Below are positions 1 through 7,968 of a DNA stretch of 64,000 nt, in pieces (within the stretch, counting starts at the first letter, position 1; every line of letters starts with the position of its first letter). A model generated the notes under the pieces. It did not search any database and was not told where the DNA came from. It saw nothing but the letters and a program-made list of their open reading frames with translations. Location: contig NZ_CP109598.1 in assembly GCF_036327775.1 (NCBI RefSeq), positions 2,914,001-2,978,000 of the forward strand, given 5' to 3'. The translations under genes were made by a program, and so were the position numbers. This DNA comes from Streptomyces sp. NBC_01498 (GTDB lineage: Bacteria; Actinomycetota; Actinomycetes; Streptomycetales; Streptomycetaceae).

Positions 1-93
1 GATCCACCATCCGCTCCGTTTGGCACGCTTAAGCATTCCCATTTCGAGCAGGAATCCCGCAGTGCCCTTGGCCTGCTCTGTCTCGTCAGCCAT
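1..93 (-). CDS. HD-domain phosphohydrolase (YfbR/HDDC2-like 5'-nucleotidase), N-terminal fragment
   Basis: The reverse strand reads in frame from an ATG at 93 to the window edge, giving 31 residues that begin MADETEQAKG and contain FLLEMGMLKRAKRSGWW. That block matches the start of HD-domain 5'-deoxynucleotidases, whose metal-binding histidines would lie beyond the edge. A GGAGG sits 8-12 bases before the ATG and supports the start. The family removes phosphate from (deoxy)nucleoside monophosphates. The gene points away from the NUDIX and radical SAM genes but lies in the same accessory segment. The family call is from memory of the motif and the catalytic residues are not visible. Confidence 0.6.
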   Translation of the reverse strand, partial: MADETEQAKGTAGFLLEMGMLKRAKRSGWWI

Positions 94-487
94 GTGGCGT
101 TTCCTCCGGTCCGTTACATTCGGCTCTCGCGTAGAACGTAGTGCAAGGCTGCCAGTTCCCCCCTCGATCGTGGGGAGATCGAGCCGACGTCGAAAAGTTG
201 AACGAGCAGTTCGCCGAGCCGGTCGGAAATACCGGGCGACGGATCCGGAACCAACTGGGAGCCGTCAGCAACGCGCACAGCGAATGCGGGTGGAGATCGG
301 CGTGTCCGGGTGCGTGTTGCAGTTTTTCCGCAAAGGCCACGCATCAGGGGGACCCGTTCCCACACCGCCGGCCCACAGTCGCTCAGGAGTGGCCCGTGCG
401 TGCGCGAGTTGGTTCCGCAATCAGCGAGATCGCGCGCTCATCGACGTCAAGTGGACCCACCGCCGTTGGAACGGTGTGACCACCGCG
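94..487. other. Intergenic stretch before the CRISPR-like array
   Basis: No convincing gene is seen here; open frames on both strands are GC-rich shadows without a ribosome site or family resemblance. The left end must hold the promoter of the leftward HD-domain gene. An imperfect palindrome around GATCGTGGGGAGATCG near 165-182 is the only structure noted. Confidence 0.5.
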
Positions 488-819
488 TTGGTTCCCGCCC
501 ACGCGGGGGGTTTCCGGCCGAGGGCGCAAAAGCCGAGGTCGGACCTTGTGATCCCCGCACACGCGGGGTTGGTCCGCCTTAGCATTGGCCTCACCGCCTG
601 CGAGGGCTGCGGTCCCCGCGATTGCGGAGGTGGTCCCAGGCCATCACCGTGACCGTGCCCCACCGGCCGGCGGTCCCCGCGCACGCGGGGTTGGTCCTGC
701 GGACGTCAACTCGCTGCTCGGCTGGGTGCTGTGGTCCCCGCGCAGGCGGGGTTGGTCCCACTGCGTCAAGTCCCTCTCCAGGCAGTCAGGTTGGTCGCCG
801 CGCATCCGGGGGTGTGCCC
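488..819 (+). CRISPR. Degenerate type I-E-like CRISPR array, six repeats, no cas genes
   Basis: Six repeat copies begin at about 488, 548, 609, 670, 731 and 791, a 60-61 bp period as expected for 29-nt repeats with 32-nt spacers. The conserved core is TCCCCGCGCACGCGGGG followed by TTGGTCC, with the hairpin of type I-E repeats. Copies 4 and 5 (670 and 731) are closest to consensus. Copies 1, 3 and 6 carry several substitutions that break the stem. No cas1, cas2, cas3 or cascade gene is present in the window. The last copy ends 25 bp before the NUDIX start codon. The array looks like a decayed or orphan array and activity is unlikely without cas genes elsewhere. Confidence 0.75.
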
Positions 820-844
820 CGTTTAGGCGAAAGGGAGTCGACCC

Positions 845-1387
845 ATGCGGTGGACAGTTCACGGCGAACGCCAGATTTACAGCAACCCGTGGGTCAACCT
901 TTGGATGGTCGACGTCCAGCAGCCGGACGGTCGGCGCTGGGAACACCATGTGGTCCGCATGCGGCATCTCGCTGTCGCCGCGGTCGTGGACGAGCAGAAA
1001 CGGGTGCTGATGATGTGGCGCCACCGTTTCATCACGGACACGTGGGGCTGGGAGTTGCCGATGGGCCTGATCGAGGCCGACGAAACTCCCGAAGAGGCGG
1101 CGGCGCGGGAGGTGGAGGAGGAGACCGGATGGCGGGTGGAGTCTCTCAAACCCCTGGTGTACGCACAGCCCGCGAACGGGATCACCGACTCCGAGCACCA
1201 CGTCTTTCGCGCTGACGCGGCCACCTATATCGGGCCACCGACCGAGCAGAACGAAACCGACCGCATCGAGTGGATTCCGCTTTCGGAGATCCGCGGAATG
1301 ATCGACCGTCGTGAAGTGGTCAGCAGTGGCAGCCTTGTCGGCCTGCTGTACCTCCTGCTGGACGAGGCGACCGGAACCGTCGGTTAG
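845..1387 (+). CDS. NUDIX hydrolase
   Basis: This 180-aa protein carries a complete NUDIX box near residues 75-97: G, five residues, E, then REVEEETGW, the Mg2+-binding signature of enzymes that cut nucleoside diphosphates linked to another group. The N-terminal part (RHLAVAAVVDEQKRVLMMW) has the usual beta strands before the box. The layout resembles ADP-ribose pyrophosphatase-type enzymes, but the substrate cannot be read from sequence. AAGGGAG lies 8-14 bases before the ATG. It converges with the XRE/TPR regulator, 25 bp apart, and starts just after the last degenerate CRISPR repeat. Confidence 0.85.
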   Translation: MRWTVHGERQIYSNPWVNLWMVDVQQPDGRRWEHHVVRMRHLAVAAVVDEQKRVLMMWRHRFITDTWGWELPMGLIEADETPEEAAAREVEEETGWRVESLKPLVYAQPANGITDSEHHVFRADAATYIGPPTEQNETDRIEWIPLSEIRGMIDRREVVSSGSLVGLLYLLLDEATGTVG

Positions 1388-1412
1388 CACGCCTGTCCCC
1401 TGCCGACAGCAG

Positions 1413-2741
1413 TCAGCCGACTGCCGCGCGGAGACGCTGCTCAAACACAATCACCGGCGTCTCGCGCGCGTACGGGGCGAGGCGCCGGTGAAATTCGCGA
1501 ACGTGGCCCGCCACGCGGGGTGAGTCGAGCGATGCGCTGAGATCCAGAGCAAAGCCGGCGCTCTCGCACGCGGCTTCCAGCCGTCCCTGTTGCAGCTGGG
1601 CCGTGGCCAGCCAGAAGGCGTGGAACGCGCGCCCGCGCTGCTGCGCGTCGGTCTCTCGGCGCAAACCCTCGGCGATCAACGGCTCTGCTCGATGGCAGTC
1701 GCCCAGCTTGGCCAGCGCAATACCAGTGTCAACGATCAGCTTCGTCTCGTCGAAGTACCTGACCCAGGACGGCGCTTCGTCTTCCCGGTCACGGGCATTC
1801 TCATACGCGTCCCGAGACCGCCCAATGGATTGGTGACAGGAAGAACCATCGCCGAGAGTGGCGTGAGCGAACGCTTCGCGCATATGGAGCATCGACATCA
1901 CGAGTGGCTGGTCCCCGGCCGCTCGGGCCGTGTCCTGAGCCTTACAAGCCAGTGCGACAGCATCCGAGGGTTGCCCCTCATACGTGGCTTGGAGACTCAT
2001 GCAGGACAGCACGTTGGCCATGAAGAGGTAATCGTCCTGCCCGTGGGAGAGCCGCAGCGCCTGCGTGAAGTACGTGCGTGCGGTGCTGTACTGGCAAGCG
2101 TCGAAGTAGGCCCATCCGGCAAGACGGGCAAGTTCGGCGGCGAGTGACTGGAGATCCTGACGCAAGGGAGCGCGGACGCTTCCCATCATCTCCATCACAT
2201 AACGCAAATGCCCCACGACCGCCGGACGCAACGGCGCGCCTCCGTGCTCGTCGTCTCGGCGCCAGTAGTCCTCCACTGACGACTTGAGGGCGAGAAGCGT
2301 CGATCGCGTGACCTTGCCGTCGGCGAGCGACAGCAACTCGTCCAGTTCCTCCTGGTGTTCGACGTCACTGTCCGGGTCGGAGCCCATGACACCGTCTCTC
2401 GGTGCTGAGCGTGCCTGCGATGTCGGACTTATCGGGGCCGATGAAGGAACTTCCCAGGGTCGATGAGCAAGTCCCAGCATGGCGCCAGGGATACGCAGAC
2501 CGTCCGCGACGCGCTCGATGACATCGATGTGCGCGAGCCTGCGCTGCCCGGACATGATCTCGCCGACCCGGCTCGGAGTCAGGCCGCACAGGGCAGCCAC
2601 CCGAGACGGATAGATACCGGCCTTCACCTTCACCAGGCGGAATACGGTCTCGAAGTCGCGCTCTCGACAAGCTCGTTGCCACTCGGGGCTCGTCAGCAGC
2701 TCCGGCGGAAGCGGTTGAGGCAGTGGTCCGGGCACTGGCAC
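1413..2741 (-). CDS. XRE-family HTH regulator with TPR-like C-terminal region
   Basis: The 442-aa product begins with a GTG (GAGGAG five bases upstream). It has a helix-turn-helix around residues 44-68 (VAALCGLTPSRVGEIMSGQRR) and a long alpha-helical region from about residue 150. That region contains TPR-like pairs such as LAGWAYFDACQYSTARTYF. Proteins of this build are common Streptomyces regulators in which the TPR part may sense a peptide or partner. It is divergent from the ATP-binding protein gene, with a perfect palindrome in the shared promoter region, so autoregulation is plausible. It probably controls the accessory segment; this is inferred from position only. Confidence 0.8.
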   Translation of the reverse strand: MPVPGPLPQPLPPELLTSPEWQRACRERDFETVFRLVKVKAGIYPSRVAALCGLTPSRVGEIMSGQRRLAHIDVIERVADGLRIPGAMLGLAHRPWEVPSSAPISPTSQARSAPRDGVMGSDPDSDVEHQEELDELLSLADGKVTRSTLLALKSSVEDYWRRDDEHGGAPLRPAVVGHLRYVMEMMGSVRAPLRQDLQSLAAELARLAGWAYFDACQYSTARTYFTQALRLSHGQDDYLFMANVLSCMSLQATYEGQPSDAVALACKAQDTARAAGDQPLVMSMLHMREAFAHATLGDGSSCHQSIGRSRDAYENARDREDEAPSWVRYFDETKLIVDTGIALAKLGDCHRAEPLIAEGLRRETDAQQRGRAFHAFWLATAQLQQGRLEAACESAGFALDLSASLDSPRVAGHVREFHRRLAPYARETPVIVFEQRLRAAVG

Positions 2742-2798
2742 TCCTCTGCTGCACGGGACGAACGACGTCGTTGAACGGATGGTCAGGCACGTTCAAGA

Positions 2799-2815
2799 TT
2801 ACCCACGTTGGGTAA
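2799..2815. promoter_or_regulatory. Perfect palindrome, candidate operator
   Basis: TTACCCACGTTGGGTAA is a 7+3+7 inverted repeat in the 212-bp divergent region between the XRE/TPR regulator and the ATP-binding protein. It lies 58 bp upstream of the regulator's GTG. The position suits an autoregulatory operator, but no binding partner is shown. Confidence 0.55.
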
Positions 2816-2953
2816 CCACAGTGACCTGTTCGCGTGACGAAGCTTCGGGGTCAACTGGTCCTCCCACCGATCGCCCTGCGAATCCAGGGCGTGAGTACAT
2901 CTCCTGACGTGGGTTGTTCTATGACCCGTGAATCAGGATCTCGGAGGAGTCCC

Positions 2954-3454
2954 ATGCCCCTGGTGCCGTTGACGGATCCCCCTTCGGCCGTCGAGTCCGG
3001 TCGCTTACCGGCTTCTCTCCACACCACGCGGGAGGTTGACGAGACGGCAACTGGGATGGGCCCGATGAGAACTGCGCACGCTCTTTTGTCACTCGACGCC
3101 CGGCCGAGGCATGTGGCGACCGCACGCCGCGTCACCTCCGCCGTACTGGACGAGGCCGGTGTCACGGACCACGACACCATCGGGACCGTGCAGTTGGTGG
3201 TCAGTGAGATCGTGACGAACGCGATCGTGCACGGCAACGCCGGCTCGGTGTCGCTCCGGCTCACCTGCGACGGCACCCGTGAGGTACGGATCGAGGTGGA
3301 CGACCACTCGACCGGCACTCCGGAAGTGCGGGACCCGGGCCCGGACGACGAGGGCGGACGCGGACTGCGGCTCGTCGCGTACCTGGCACGCGAGTGGGGA
3401 CGGAAGGGGACGTGCACCTGGTGCACGGTCACGGTCGGACCGGTGCCGGACTGA
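2954..3454 (+). CDS. ATP-binding protein, RsbW/SpoIIAB-like (HATPase_c)
   Basis: The ATG at 2954 is preferred over in-frame starts upstream because GGAGGA lies 6 bases before it; this gives 166 aa. The N-box EIVTNAIVHG (residues 85-94, E85 and N89) and the G-box DEGGRGLRLV (132-141) are those of the small GHKL ATPases related to anti-sigma factor kinases. Streptomyces encodes many such proteins, often beside XRE regulators. Its stop overlaps the possible start of the next ORF (TGATG). Target and kinase activity are unknown. Confidence 0.8.
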   Translation: MPLVPLTDPPSAVESGRLPASLHTTREVDETATGMGPMRTAHALLSLDARPRHVATARRVTSAVLDEAGVTDHDTIGTVQLVVSEIVTNAIVHGNAGSVSLRLTCDGTREVRIEVDDHSTGTPEVRDPGPDDEGGRGLRLVAYLAREWGRKGTCTWCTVTVGPVPD

Positions 3455-3882
3455 TGGCGACCGGGCAGGACACACGGCTGGCGAACAGTGGCGACGGACC
3501 CCATGTGCCCTGCGCATTCTGGGAGATGACCTTGCCTCGGCCCGGCTTCCCCCTCGTCGTGGCCGAGCACGAACGACAGACGGACATCGACTCCTTGCGG
3601 CGCCTGCTGGAGACCCTTCGACGCCGGCAGGCGTCCAAGCACGACGAACGCCCCGGTTCTCTCCAGCGGGGCGAACCGAGCCCGACCGCACCGCGCCGGG
3701 GCCGAAACGGAGCGGCAGTACTCCTCCGGCTGAACCCGCCGCGTCACCTTCGGACAAGGAACAACCACACATGCCGAATCCCCGTCGACCGGGCCGCTTC
3801 CTTACCGCCCACCACACGCACCCCGTCATCGTCCACGGCCTTTTCACCTGCCTCAGCGTCACCGGACTTCTCCTCGCCCTGA
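3454..3882 (+). CDS. Uncertain hypothetical ORF coupled to the ATP-binding protein
   Basis: The ATG overlaps the stop of the upstream gene, a typical coupling. The first 70 or so codons (containing CAFWEMTLPRPGFPLVV and ETLRRRQ) have a coding-like third-base pattern and a helical segment. The last 38 residues lie in a different frame over the start of the 45-aa ORF at 3771 and look like a shadow of it. Either the real protein is frameshifted or ends elsewhere, or the two genes overlap. No family was recognised. Confidence 0.4.
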   Translation: MATGQDTRLANSGDGPHVPCAFWEMTLPRPGFPLVVAEHERQTDIDSLRRLLETLRRRQASKHDERPGSLQRGEPSPTAPRRGRNGAAVLLRLNPPRHLRTRNNHTCRIPVDRAASLPPTTRTPSSSTAFSPASASPDFSSP

Positions 3883-3908
3883 CCGCCGCGATCGCGGCTC
3901 GGGCATGA
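3771..3908 (+). CDS. Small single-pass membrane protein, 45 aa
   Basis: A short ORF with AAGGA 11-15 bases before the ATG encodes a basic N-terminus (MPNPRRPGRF). One hydrophobic helix (HGLFTCLSVTGLLLALTAAI) follows, and the protein ends in AARA. Third codon positions are strongly G/C, supporting this frame over the one overlapping it. It lies between the ATP-binding protein and the nucleotide operon. No family was recognised. Confidence 0.5.
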   Translation: MPNPRRPGRFLTAHHTHPVIVHGLFTCLSVTGLLLALTAAIAARA

Positions 3909-3948
3909 AACCCGGTACCGGCCTGGCCTCCATCGCACCGGAGACTCC

Positions 3949-4377
3949 ATGAAAACCCAGCAGACCGCCGACGCCCTGAGCGCCAAGCTGCGACAGCACA
4001 GACTCCACATCCCCGGTCTCGCCGCCCGCCAGGACAGCATCGTCCTCGGCGATGTCACCGTCACGACCGCCGACCACCTCGCGCTCCTCCTGGGCGCGCC
4101 CGCGCAGCAGGTCCAACGGAACCTGGACCAGTGGCCCGAGGCTCAACAGCTCATGCGCAGACTCGGTGCCGCCTTCAGAACCGTCACCGGCGGAGGCTTT
4201 CTCGATCTGTATTTCCATCACGACTGTGTCCGCTGCGACAGCGACGCGGCTCTGACGCTGGGCCCGATCGGCCCACGGGAAGCGGAACTCCTCCTGTCCG
4301 CCATCCAAACGCGGGAAGCTACGACGCAGCACCCGCCCACCACGAGGAGTACCCATGCCCGGCGTTCTGACGACTGA
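3949..4377 (+). CDS. Hypothetical protein, first gene of the nucleotide operon
   Basis: A 142-aa protein beginning MKTQQTADALSAKLRQHRL, with no recognised domain. A segment DHLALLLGAPAQQVQRNL looks helix-rich, and FHHDCVRCDSD (about residues 88-98) could bind metal through two cysteines and histidines. The end overlaps the start of the HhH-GPD gene by 23 bp, so the two are probably co-transcribed and coupled. Role unknown. Confidence 0.6.
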   Translation: MKTQQTADALSAKLRQHRLHIPGLAARQDSIVLGDVTVTTADHLALLLGAPAQQVQRNLDQWPEAQQLMRRLGAAFRTVTGGGFLDLYFHHDCVRCDSDAALTLGPIGPREAELLLSAIQTREATTQHPPTTRSTHARRSDD

Positions 4378-5158
4378 TCACCCCGCCTGGACCGAGACCA
4401 GCGTCGGCGCCCACGCACGAGCCACGCGTACGGCCTCCGGTGTCTGGGTGCTGTCGTGGGATCAGGAAGGCCCGCACACGGTGTGCGTGCAGGGCGCCGA
4501 AGACGCAAAGCCGGTGTTCATCACCACGGACCCCCGCTGCCTGCCCGGCAGTGTGCCCCCTGAACTCCGGCGGGGCCTCGACGACCTCGGCCCGACGTGG
4601 CGTCCGGCCAATCCCTGGCTGTGGGACGCCCTCACCACCGCGATCCTGCGGCAAGTCGTCCGGGCCGGGCAGGCTCGCAAGCTGTACCGGGCATGGTGCG
4701 ACGCCTTCGGCACCACCGTCGAGGGTCCTGCGGGCACGTTGTCCGTCGCCCCGACCGCCACTCGGGTCCTGGAACTGGACGACACTCAATTCGCGCATGT
4801 CGGGGCCAAGTTCCACTGCGGCGTCCTGCGGGCCGCCGCCGCCGCGTACCAGCGGCACCGTACCGAGTGGGAGCGAATGGATTCCCACGATCTGGTGTCC
4901 GCGCTCACGAGTGTCCCGCGCATCGGCCCCTGGACGGCCGCTGCGGCGACCGCCGACTACACCGGCGATTTCAGCGTCTACCCCCACGACGATCTCGCTG
5001 TACGCACCTGGGCCGCGCGGATCGCGCCTGGCCACGACTGGCCCGGAAAGAAGGACAAGTCGTTCGGCCCGAAGTGGGCCGCCATGGCCGGCCCTGACCG
5101 CACCGCCCTGCACACCCTGACCCTCTCCACACTCACCTGGGGCTCCCATGCCCGCTGA
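4355..5158 (+). CDS. HhH-GPD (AlkA/Nth superfamily) DNA glycosylase-like protein
   Basis: The 267-aa protein has the helix-hairpin-helix and catalytic segment of the HhH-GPD superfamily: SVPRIGPWTAAAATADY at residues 186-202, then SVYPHDDLAVRTW. D213 sits where AlkA has its catalytic aspartate. An upstream helix ILRQVVRAGQARKLYRAW resembles the fold's first half. No Fe-S cysteine cluster is seen. Such enzymes excise damaged or modified bases; a modified-base role is suggested by its operon partners but not shown. GAGG lies upstream of the ATG. The next gene begins 12 bp after the stop. Confidence 0.7.
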   Translation: MPGVLTTDHPAWTETSVGAHARATRTASGVWVLSWDQEGPHTVCVQGAEDAKPVFITTDPRCLPGSVPPELRRGLDDLGPTWRPANPWLWDALTTAILRQVVRAGQARKLYRAWCDAFGTTVEGPAGTLSVAPTATRVLELDDTQFAHVGAKFHCGVLRAAAAAYQRHRTEWERMDSHDLVSALTSVPRIGPWTAAAATADYTGDFSVYPHDDLAVRTWAARIAPGHDWPGKKDKSFGPKWAAMAGPDRTALHTLTLSTLTWGSHAR

Positions 5159-5170
5159 CCTGGAGGATCC

Positions 5171-6718
5171 ATGTCACGGTTATCGCTGATCAACGGTGCC
5201 GATCCGGCCCACCCACTTGACGCGCTTTTCGTGAACGCGCCACTGCGTGACTACGGGCAACGGCCCCGGACCAACGACTACACGCTTCCCGTACTGGGCA
5301 TGGCCTACATCGCCACGTACGCGAAGGAGGTCGGCGGCTTCAACGTGGGCGTCCTCGACGCGGAAGCCCACGGGCTGGGAGTCGCGGAAACAGCGGAACT
5401 CGTCAACGCGGCGCAGCCCCGGTGGGCTGCCATGAACCTGCTCGCCCCCACCTACGAGATGTCAGCCCGCATCGCGGCCGGTCTCTCTCCGGGCATCGCC
5501 CTCATGGTCGGCGGCCACCATGCCAAGGCCATGCCGGACCGTGTGCTGGCCGATCCGCGCATGGCCAACCTGCGGGCGCTGGTTCTCGGCGAGGGTGAAC
5601 TGCGCGTCGCCGCTCTCCTGGACGACGAACAGCGCCGACGTGAACTGCCTGGGGTCCTGTGGCGTGACCCCCTGCTCGGAACCCGAGCCGCAGGGATCCC
5701 CCCGGTCGGAAGATCGAGTGCGCACCTGCTCGGTCCCGACATCAACGCCCTGCCATACGTCAACCGTGGCTTCCTGCCCCAGGACCCCTACCGGGCCACA
5801 CCCACCCGGGCCGACCACCACCTCGCGACCAGCCGTGGCACCGACTTCCTGACGAAGGCCGCCCGCACCGGGCATCTGGAAGCCAACATCGTCGGCTCCA
5901 GAGGCTGCCCCTACAACTGCGCCTTCTGCGGAGCCGCGTTCAGCGCCAACCCCGATGTCACGATCCGGGTTCGCGAGCCCGAGAACATCATCGGCGAACT
6001 CGACACGCTGCACGCCGCGTACGGTGTCAGCGCCTTCCGGTTCGTCGATGACCTCTTTCTCGGCGTCTCACGCGTCATCACCACACAGATGGCGGCCTGC
6101 GCACGGCACCACATCGGCGAACGGTACGTGTGGGACGCGACAGGACGTATCAACGTCCTGGACCGGCTCGACAACAGCGAACTCGAACTGCTCGTCAAGA
6201 ACGGCCTGCGAGAAGTTGCCCTCGGAATCGAATCAGGAAGCGACCGTATCCTCAGCGCGATGGACAAGCGCATCGACGCCGAGATGACCGAGCGTGTCAC
6301 CCGCCGCCTTGTCGAACACGGAATCGGAGTCAAGGGGTACTTCATCCTCGGCTTTCCCGGCGAGACTCAGGACGACATCCGGGCGACCGTGCGACACATC
6401 CGCAACCTCTGGAGCATCGCCGATCGAGCCCCTGGCGACGTACGGGCCAGTGTCTTCGAATTCCGTCCCTACCCCGGAACACCCGTATGGAAGACCCTTA
6501 CGGACGCCGGTCACGACCCCGACACACTGCTCGCCTACACAGACGTCGACCTGACCGCTGACGGGGCCGACGAGTCGATGCGCCAGCGAGACGAGTTCAA
6601 CTTCTCCGTCGGGATCCAGTTCGGCGACGTTCCCCTGGCCGATGTCCGCAGCACCCTGGCCGCGCTCACCCGCGAACAGCACGAACGCAATCAGCCGAAC
6701 CGGGAGACCGCGGCATGA
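5171..6718 (+). CDS. Cobalamin-binding-type radical SAM protein
   Basis: This 515-aa protein has an N-terminal region of the B12-binding Rossmann type (about 10-150, with PVLGMAYIATYAKE and MVGGHHAKAMP). A radical SAM barrel follows with C246-P-Y-N-C250-A-F-C253, the CX3CX2C motif that holds the 4Fe-4S cluster. Further barrel elements include FRFVDDLFL, EVALGIESGSDRIL and KGYFILGFPGET. The DxHxxG cobalamin motif is not evident, so B12 may not be bound as base-off. Neighbours (glycosylase-like, dTMP kinase, NUDIX) suggest a nucleoside, nucleotide or nucleic acid substrate. GGAGG precedes the ATG and the stop overlaps the kinase start. Confidence 0.85.
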   Translation: MSRLSLINGADPAHPLDALFVNAPLRDYGQRPRTNDYTLPVLGMAYIATYAKEVGGFNVGVLDAEAHGLGVAETAELVNAAQPRWAAMNLLAPTYEMSARIAAGLSPGIALMVGGHHAKAMPDRVLADPRMANLRALVLGEGELRVAALLDDEQRRRELPGVLWRDPLLGTRAAGIPPVGRSSAHLLGPDINALPYVNRGFLPQDPYRATPTRADHHLATSRGTDFLTKAARTGHLEANIVGSRGCPYNCAFCGAAFSANPDVTIRVREPENIIGELDTLHAAYGVSAFRFVDDLFLGVSRVITTQMAACARHHIGERYVWDATGRINVLDRLDNSELELLVKNGLREVALGIESGSDRILSAMDKRIDAEMTERVTRRLVEHGIGVKGYFILGFPGETQDDIRATVRHIRNLWSIADRAPGDVRASVFEFRPYPGTPVWKTLTDAGHDPDTLLAYTDVDLTADGADESMRQRDEFNFSVGIQFGDVPLADVRSTLAALTREQHERNQPNRETAA

Positions 6719-7374
6719 CCATCACGTCGGCACGCGGTCGGTTCATCACCCTCGACGGCCCCAGCGGCGCCGGAAAGACCACCACCGTCCAAGCCCTGAG
6801 CCAAGAACTGGCCAGACGGGGGCAGGCCGTCCACGAGACCGTGGAACCGACCACCAGCCCCCTCGGCGCCTTCATCCGTGACCACTTCAGTCACATCCGA
6901 GGGCGCGCCCTGGCCTGCCTTGTCGCCGCCGACCGGTACGAACACATCGAGCACGAGATCGAGCCCCGGCTCATTGCCGGCGACACCGTCGTCTGCGACC
7001 GTTACCTCGCCTCGACGCTTGTGATGCAACAACTCGACGGCGTGCCCGTCAAGTTCCTGCTCGACCTGAACGCGCACGTCCTGATGCCTGACCTCGCAGT
7101 TATCCTCACCGCCTCCCCTCGCCTTGTCGCCGAACGAATAGCCGCACGCGGCCCCCGCAACCGCTTCCACCTCGACCCGACCGCACCCGGCCGCGAAGTC
7201 GAGCTGTACGAGCGGACAGCCCGGATGCTCAGGGCGGCGGACGTGAAGGTACTGATCGTCGGCACCGACAACGTCACCCCATCGGAGATCGCGGCCTCGA
7301 TCGCCGACGCGATTCCCCGTCCCTCGGTAACGTCGGCCGCCCCGACACCGCTGAGCACCCCACAGGAACCATGA
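6715..7374 (+). CDS. Thymidylate kinase-like P-loop kinase
   Basis: The 219-aa protein has a Walker A loop GPSGAGKTT (15-23), the dTMP-kinase ETVEPTTSPLG segment near 41-51 and DRY at 95-97 (VVCDRYLAS). These place it in the dTMP kinase family, which phosphorylates dTMP to dTDP. RNRFH near residue 145 may contribute to the lid. It overlaps both neighbours by four bases (ATGA). As a second, operon-embedded copy rather than housekeeping tmk, it may act on a modified nucleotide; that is inference. Confidence 0.8.
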   Translation: MTITSARGRFITLDGPSGAGKTTTVQALSQELARRGQAVHETVEPTTSPLGAFIRDHFSHIRGRALACLVAADRYEHIEHEIEPRLIAGDTVVCDRYLASTLVMQQLDGVPVKFLLDLNAHVLMPDLAVILTASPRLVAERIAARGPRNRFHLDPTAPGREVELYERTARMLRAADVKVLIVGTDNVTPSEIAASIADAIPRPSVTSAAPTPLSTPQEP

Positions 7375-7811
7375 ACTCGCACCCCGCACAGCCCGTTATC
7401 GACACGCACGTCCTTCTACGCGATGGAGACAAGCTCCTCTTCTCCCAGCGCGGAGGCCCGTACGGGCGCGGCCGATGGCACCTGCCGTCCGGCAAGCTGG
7501 ATCAGATGGAGACCCTCAGCGCGGGCGCCGCCCGTGAGTTGCTGGAGGAGACCGGTGTCGAGGTCGACCCGGCCAGGTTGCGCCTGGTGCACGTCGTGCA
7601 CCACAAGCAGAGCGAGACCGTCGATCGGATCGGGTTCTTCTTCGAAGCCACCGACTGGACCGGGCAGCCCGTCAACAGGGAGCCCTCGAAATGCCTCGCG
7701 CTCCAGTGGTTCAGCGTCCACGAACTGCCCGAGGACATCATCGAGTACCCCGAAGGAGGACTTCTCGGCTACCTGAGCGGCTCCGGAGTGCTGGCCGAGC
7801 ACGGCTGGTAG
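7371..7811 (+). CDS. NUDIX hydrolase, last gene of the nucleotide operon
   Basis: A 146-aa protein with a full NUDIX box GKLDQMETLSAGAARELLEE followed by TGV (about residues 43-65). The small size and WHLPSGKLD start resemble MutT-type nucleotide pyrophosphohydrolases that sanitise (d)NTPs. Its start overlaps the kinase stop by four bases. A kinase and a pyrophosphohydrolase in one transcript suggest a cycle between a mono- and triphosphate of the same nucleotide. The substrate is unknown. Confidence 0.85.
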   Translation: MNSHPAQPVIDTHVLLRDGDKLLFSQRGGPYGRGRWHLPSGKLDQMETLSAGAARELLEETGVEVDPARLRLVHVVHHKQSETVDRIGFFFEATDWTGQPVNREPSKCLALQWFSVHELPEDIIEYPEGGLLGYLSGSGVLAEHGW

Positions 7812-7968
7812 TGCTCGCCGGGCCCGTGTTCCCGGCGACGGGGGCACGGGACCGTGGCGAGACGATGACGGCACGTAACCACTCGTGAGTTCCATGAACT
7901 TCGCCCAGCATTGGCTGGATCGGTCACGGTGGTCACCGCCCCCGCCGGGCGGGCACTCGCTGGGACCG

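Noticed and set aside
488..819. An active CRISPR-Cas locus
   Set aside because: No cas genes are present in the window and several repeats have broken stems, so only an orphan or decayed array can be claimed.
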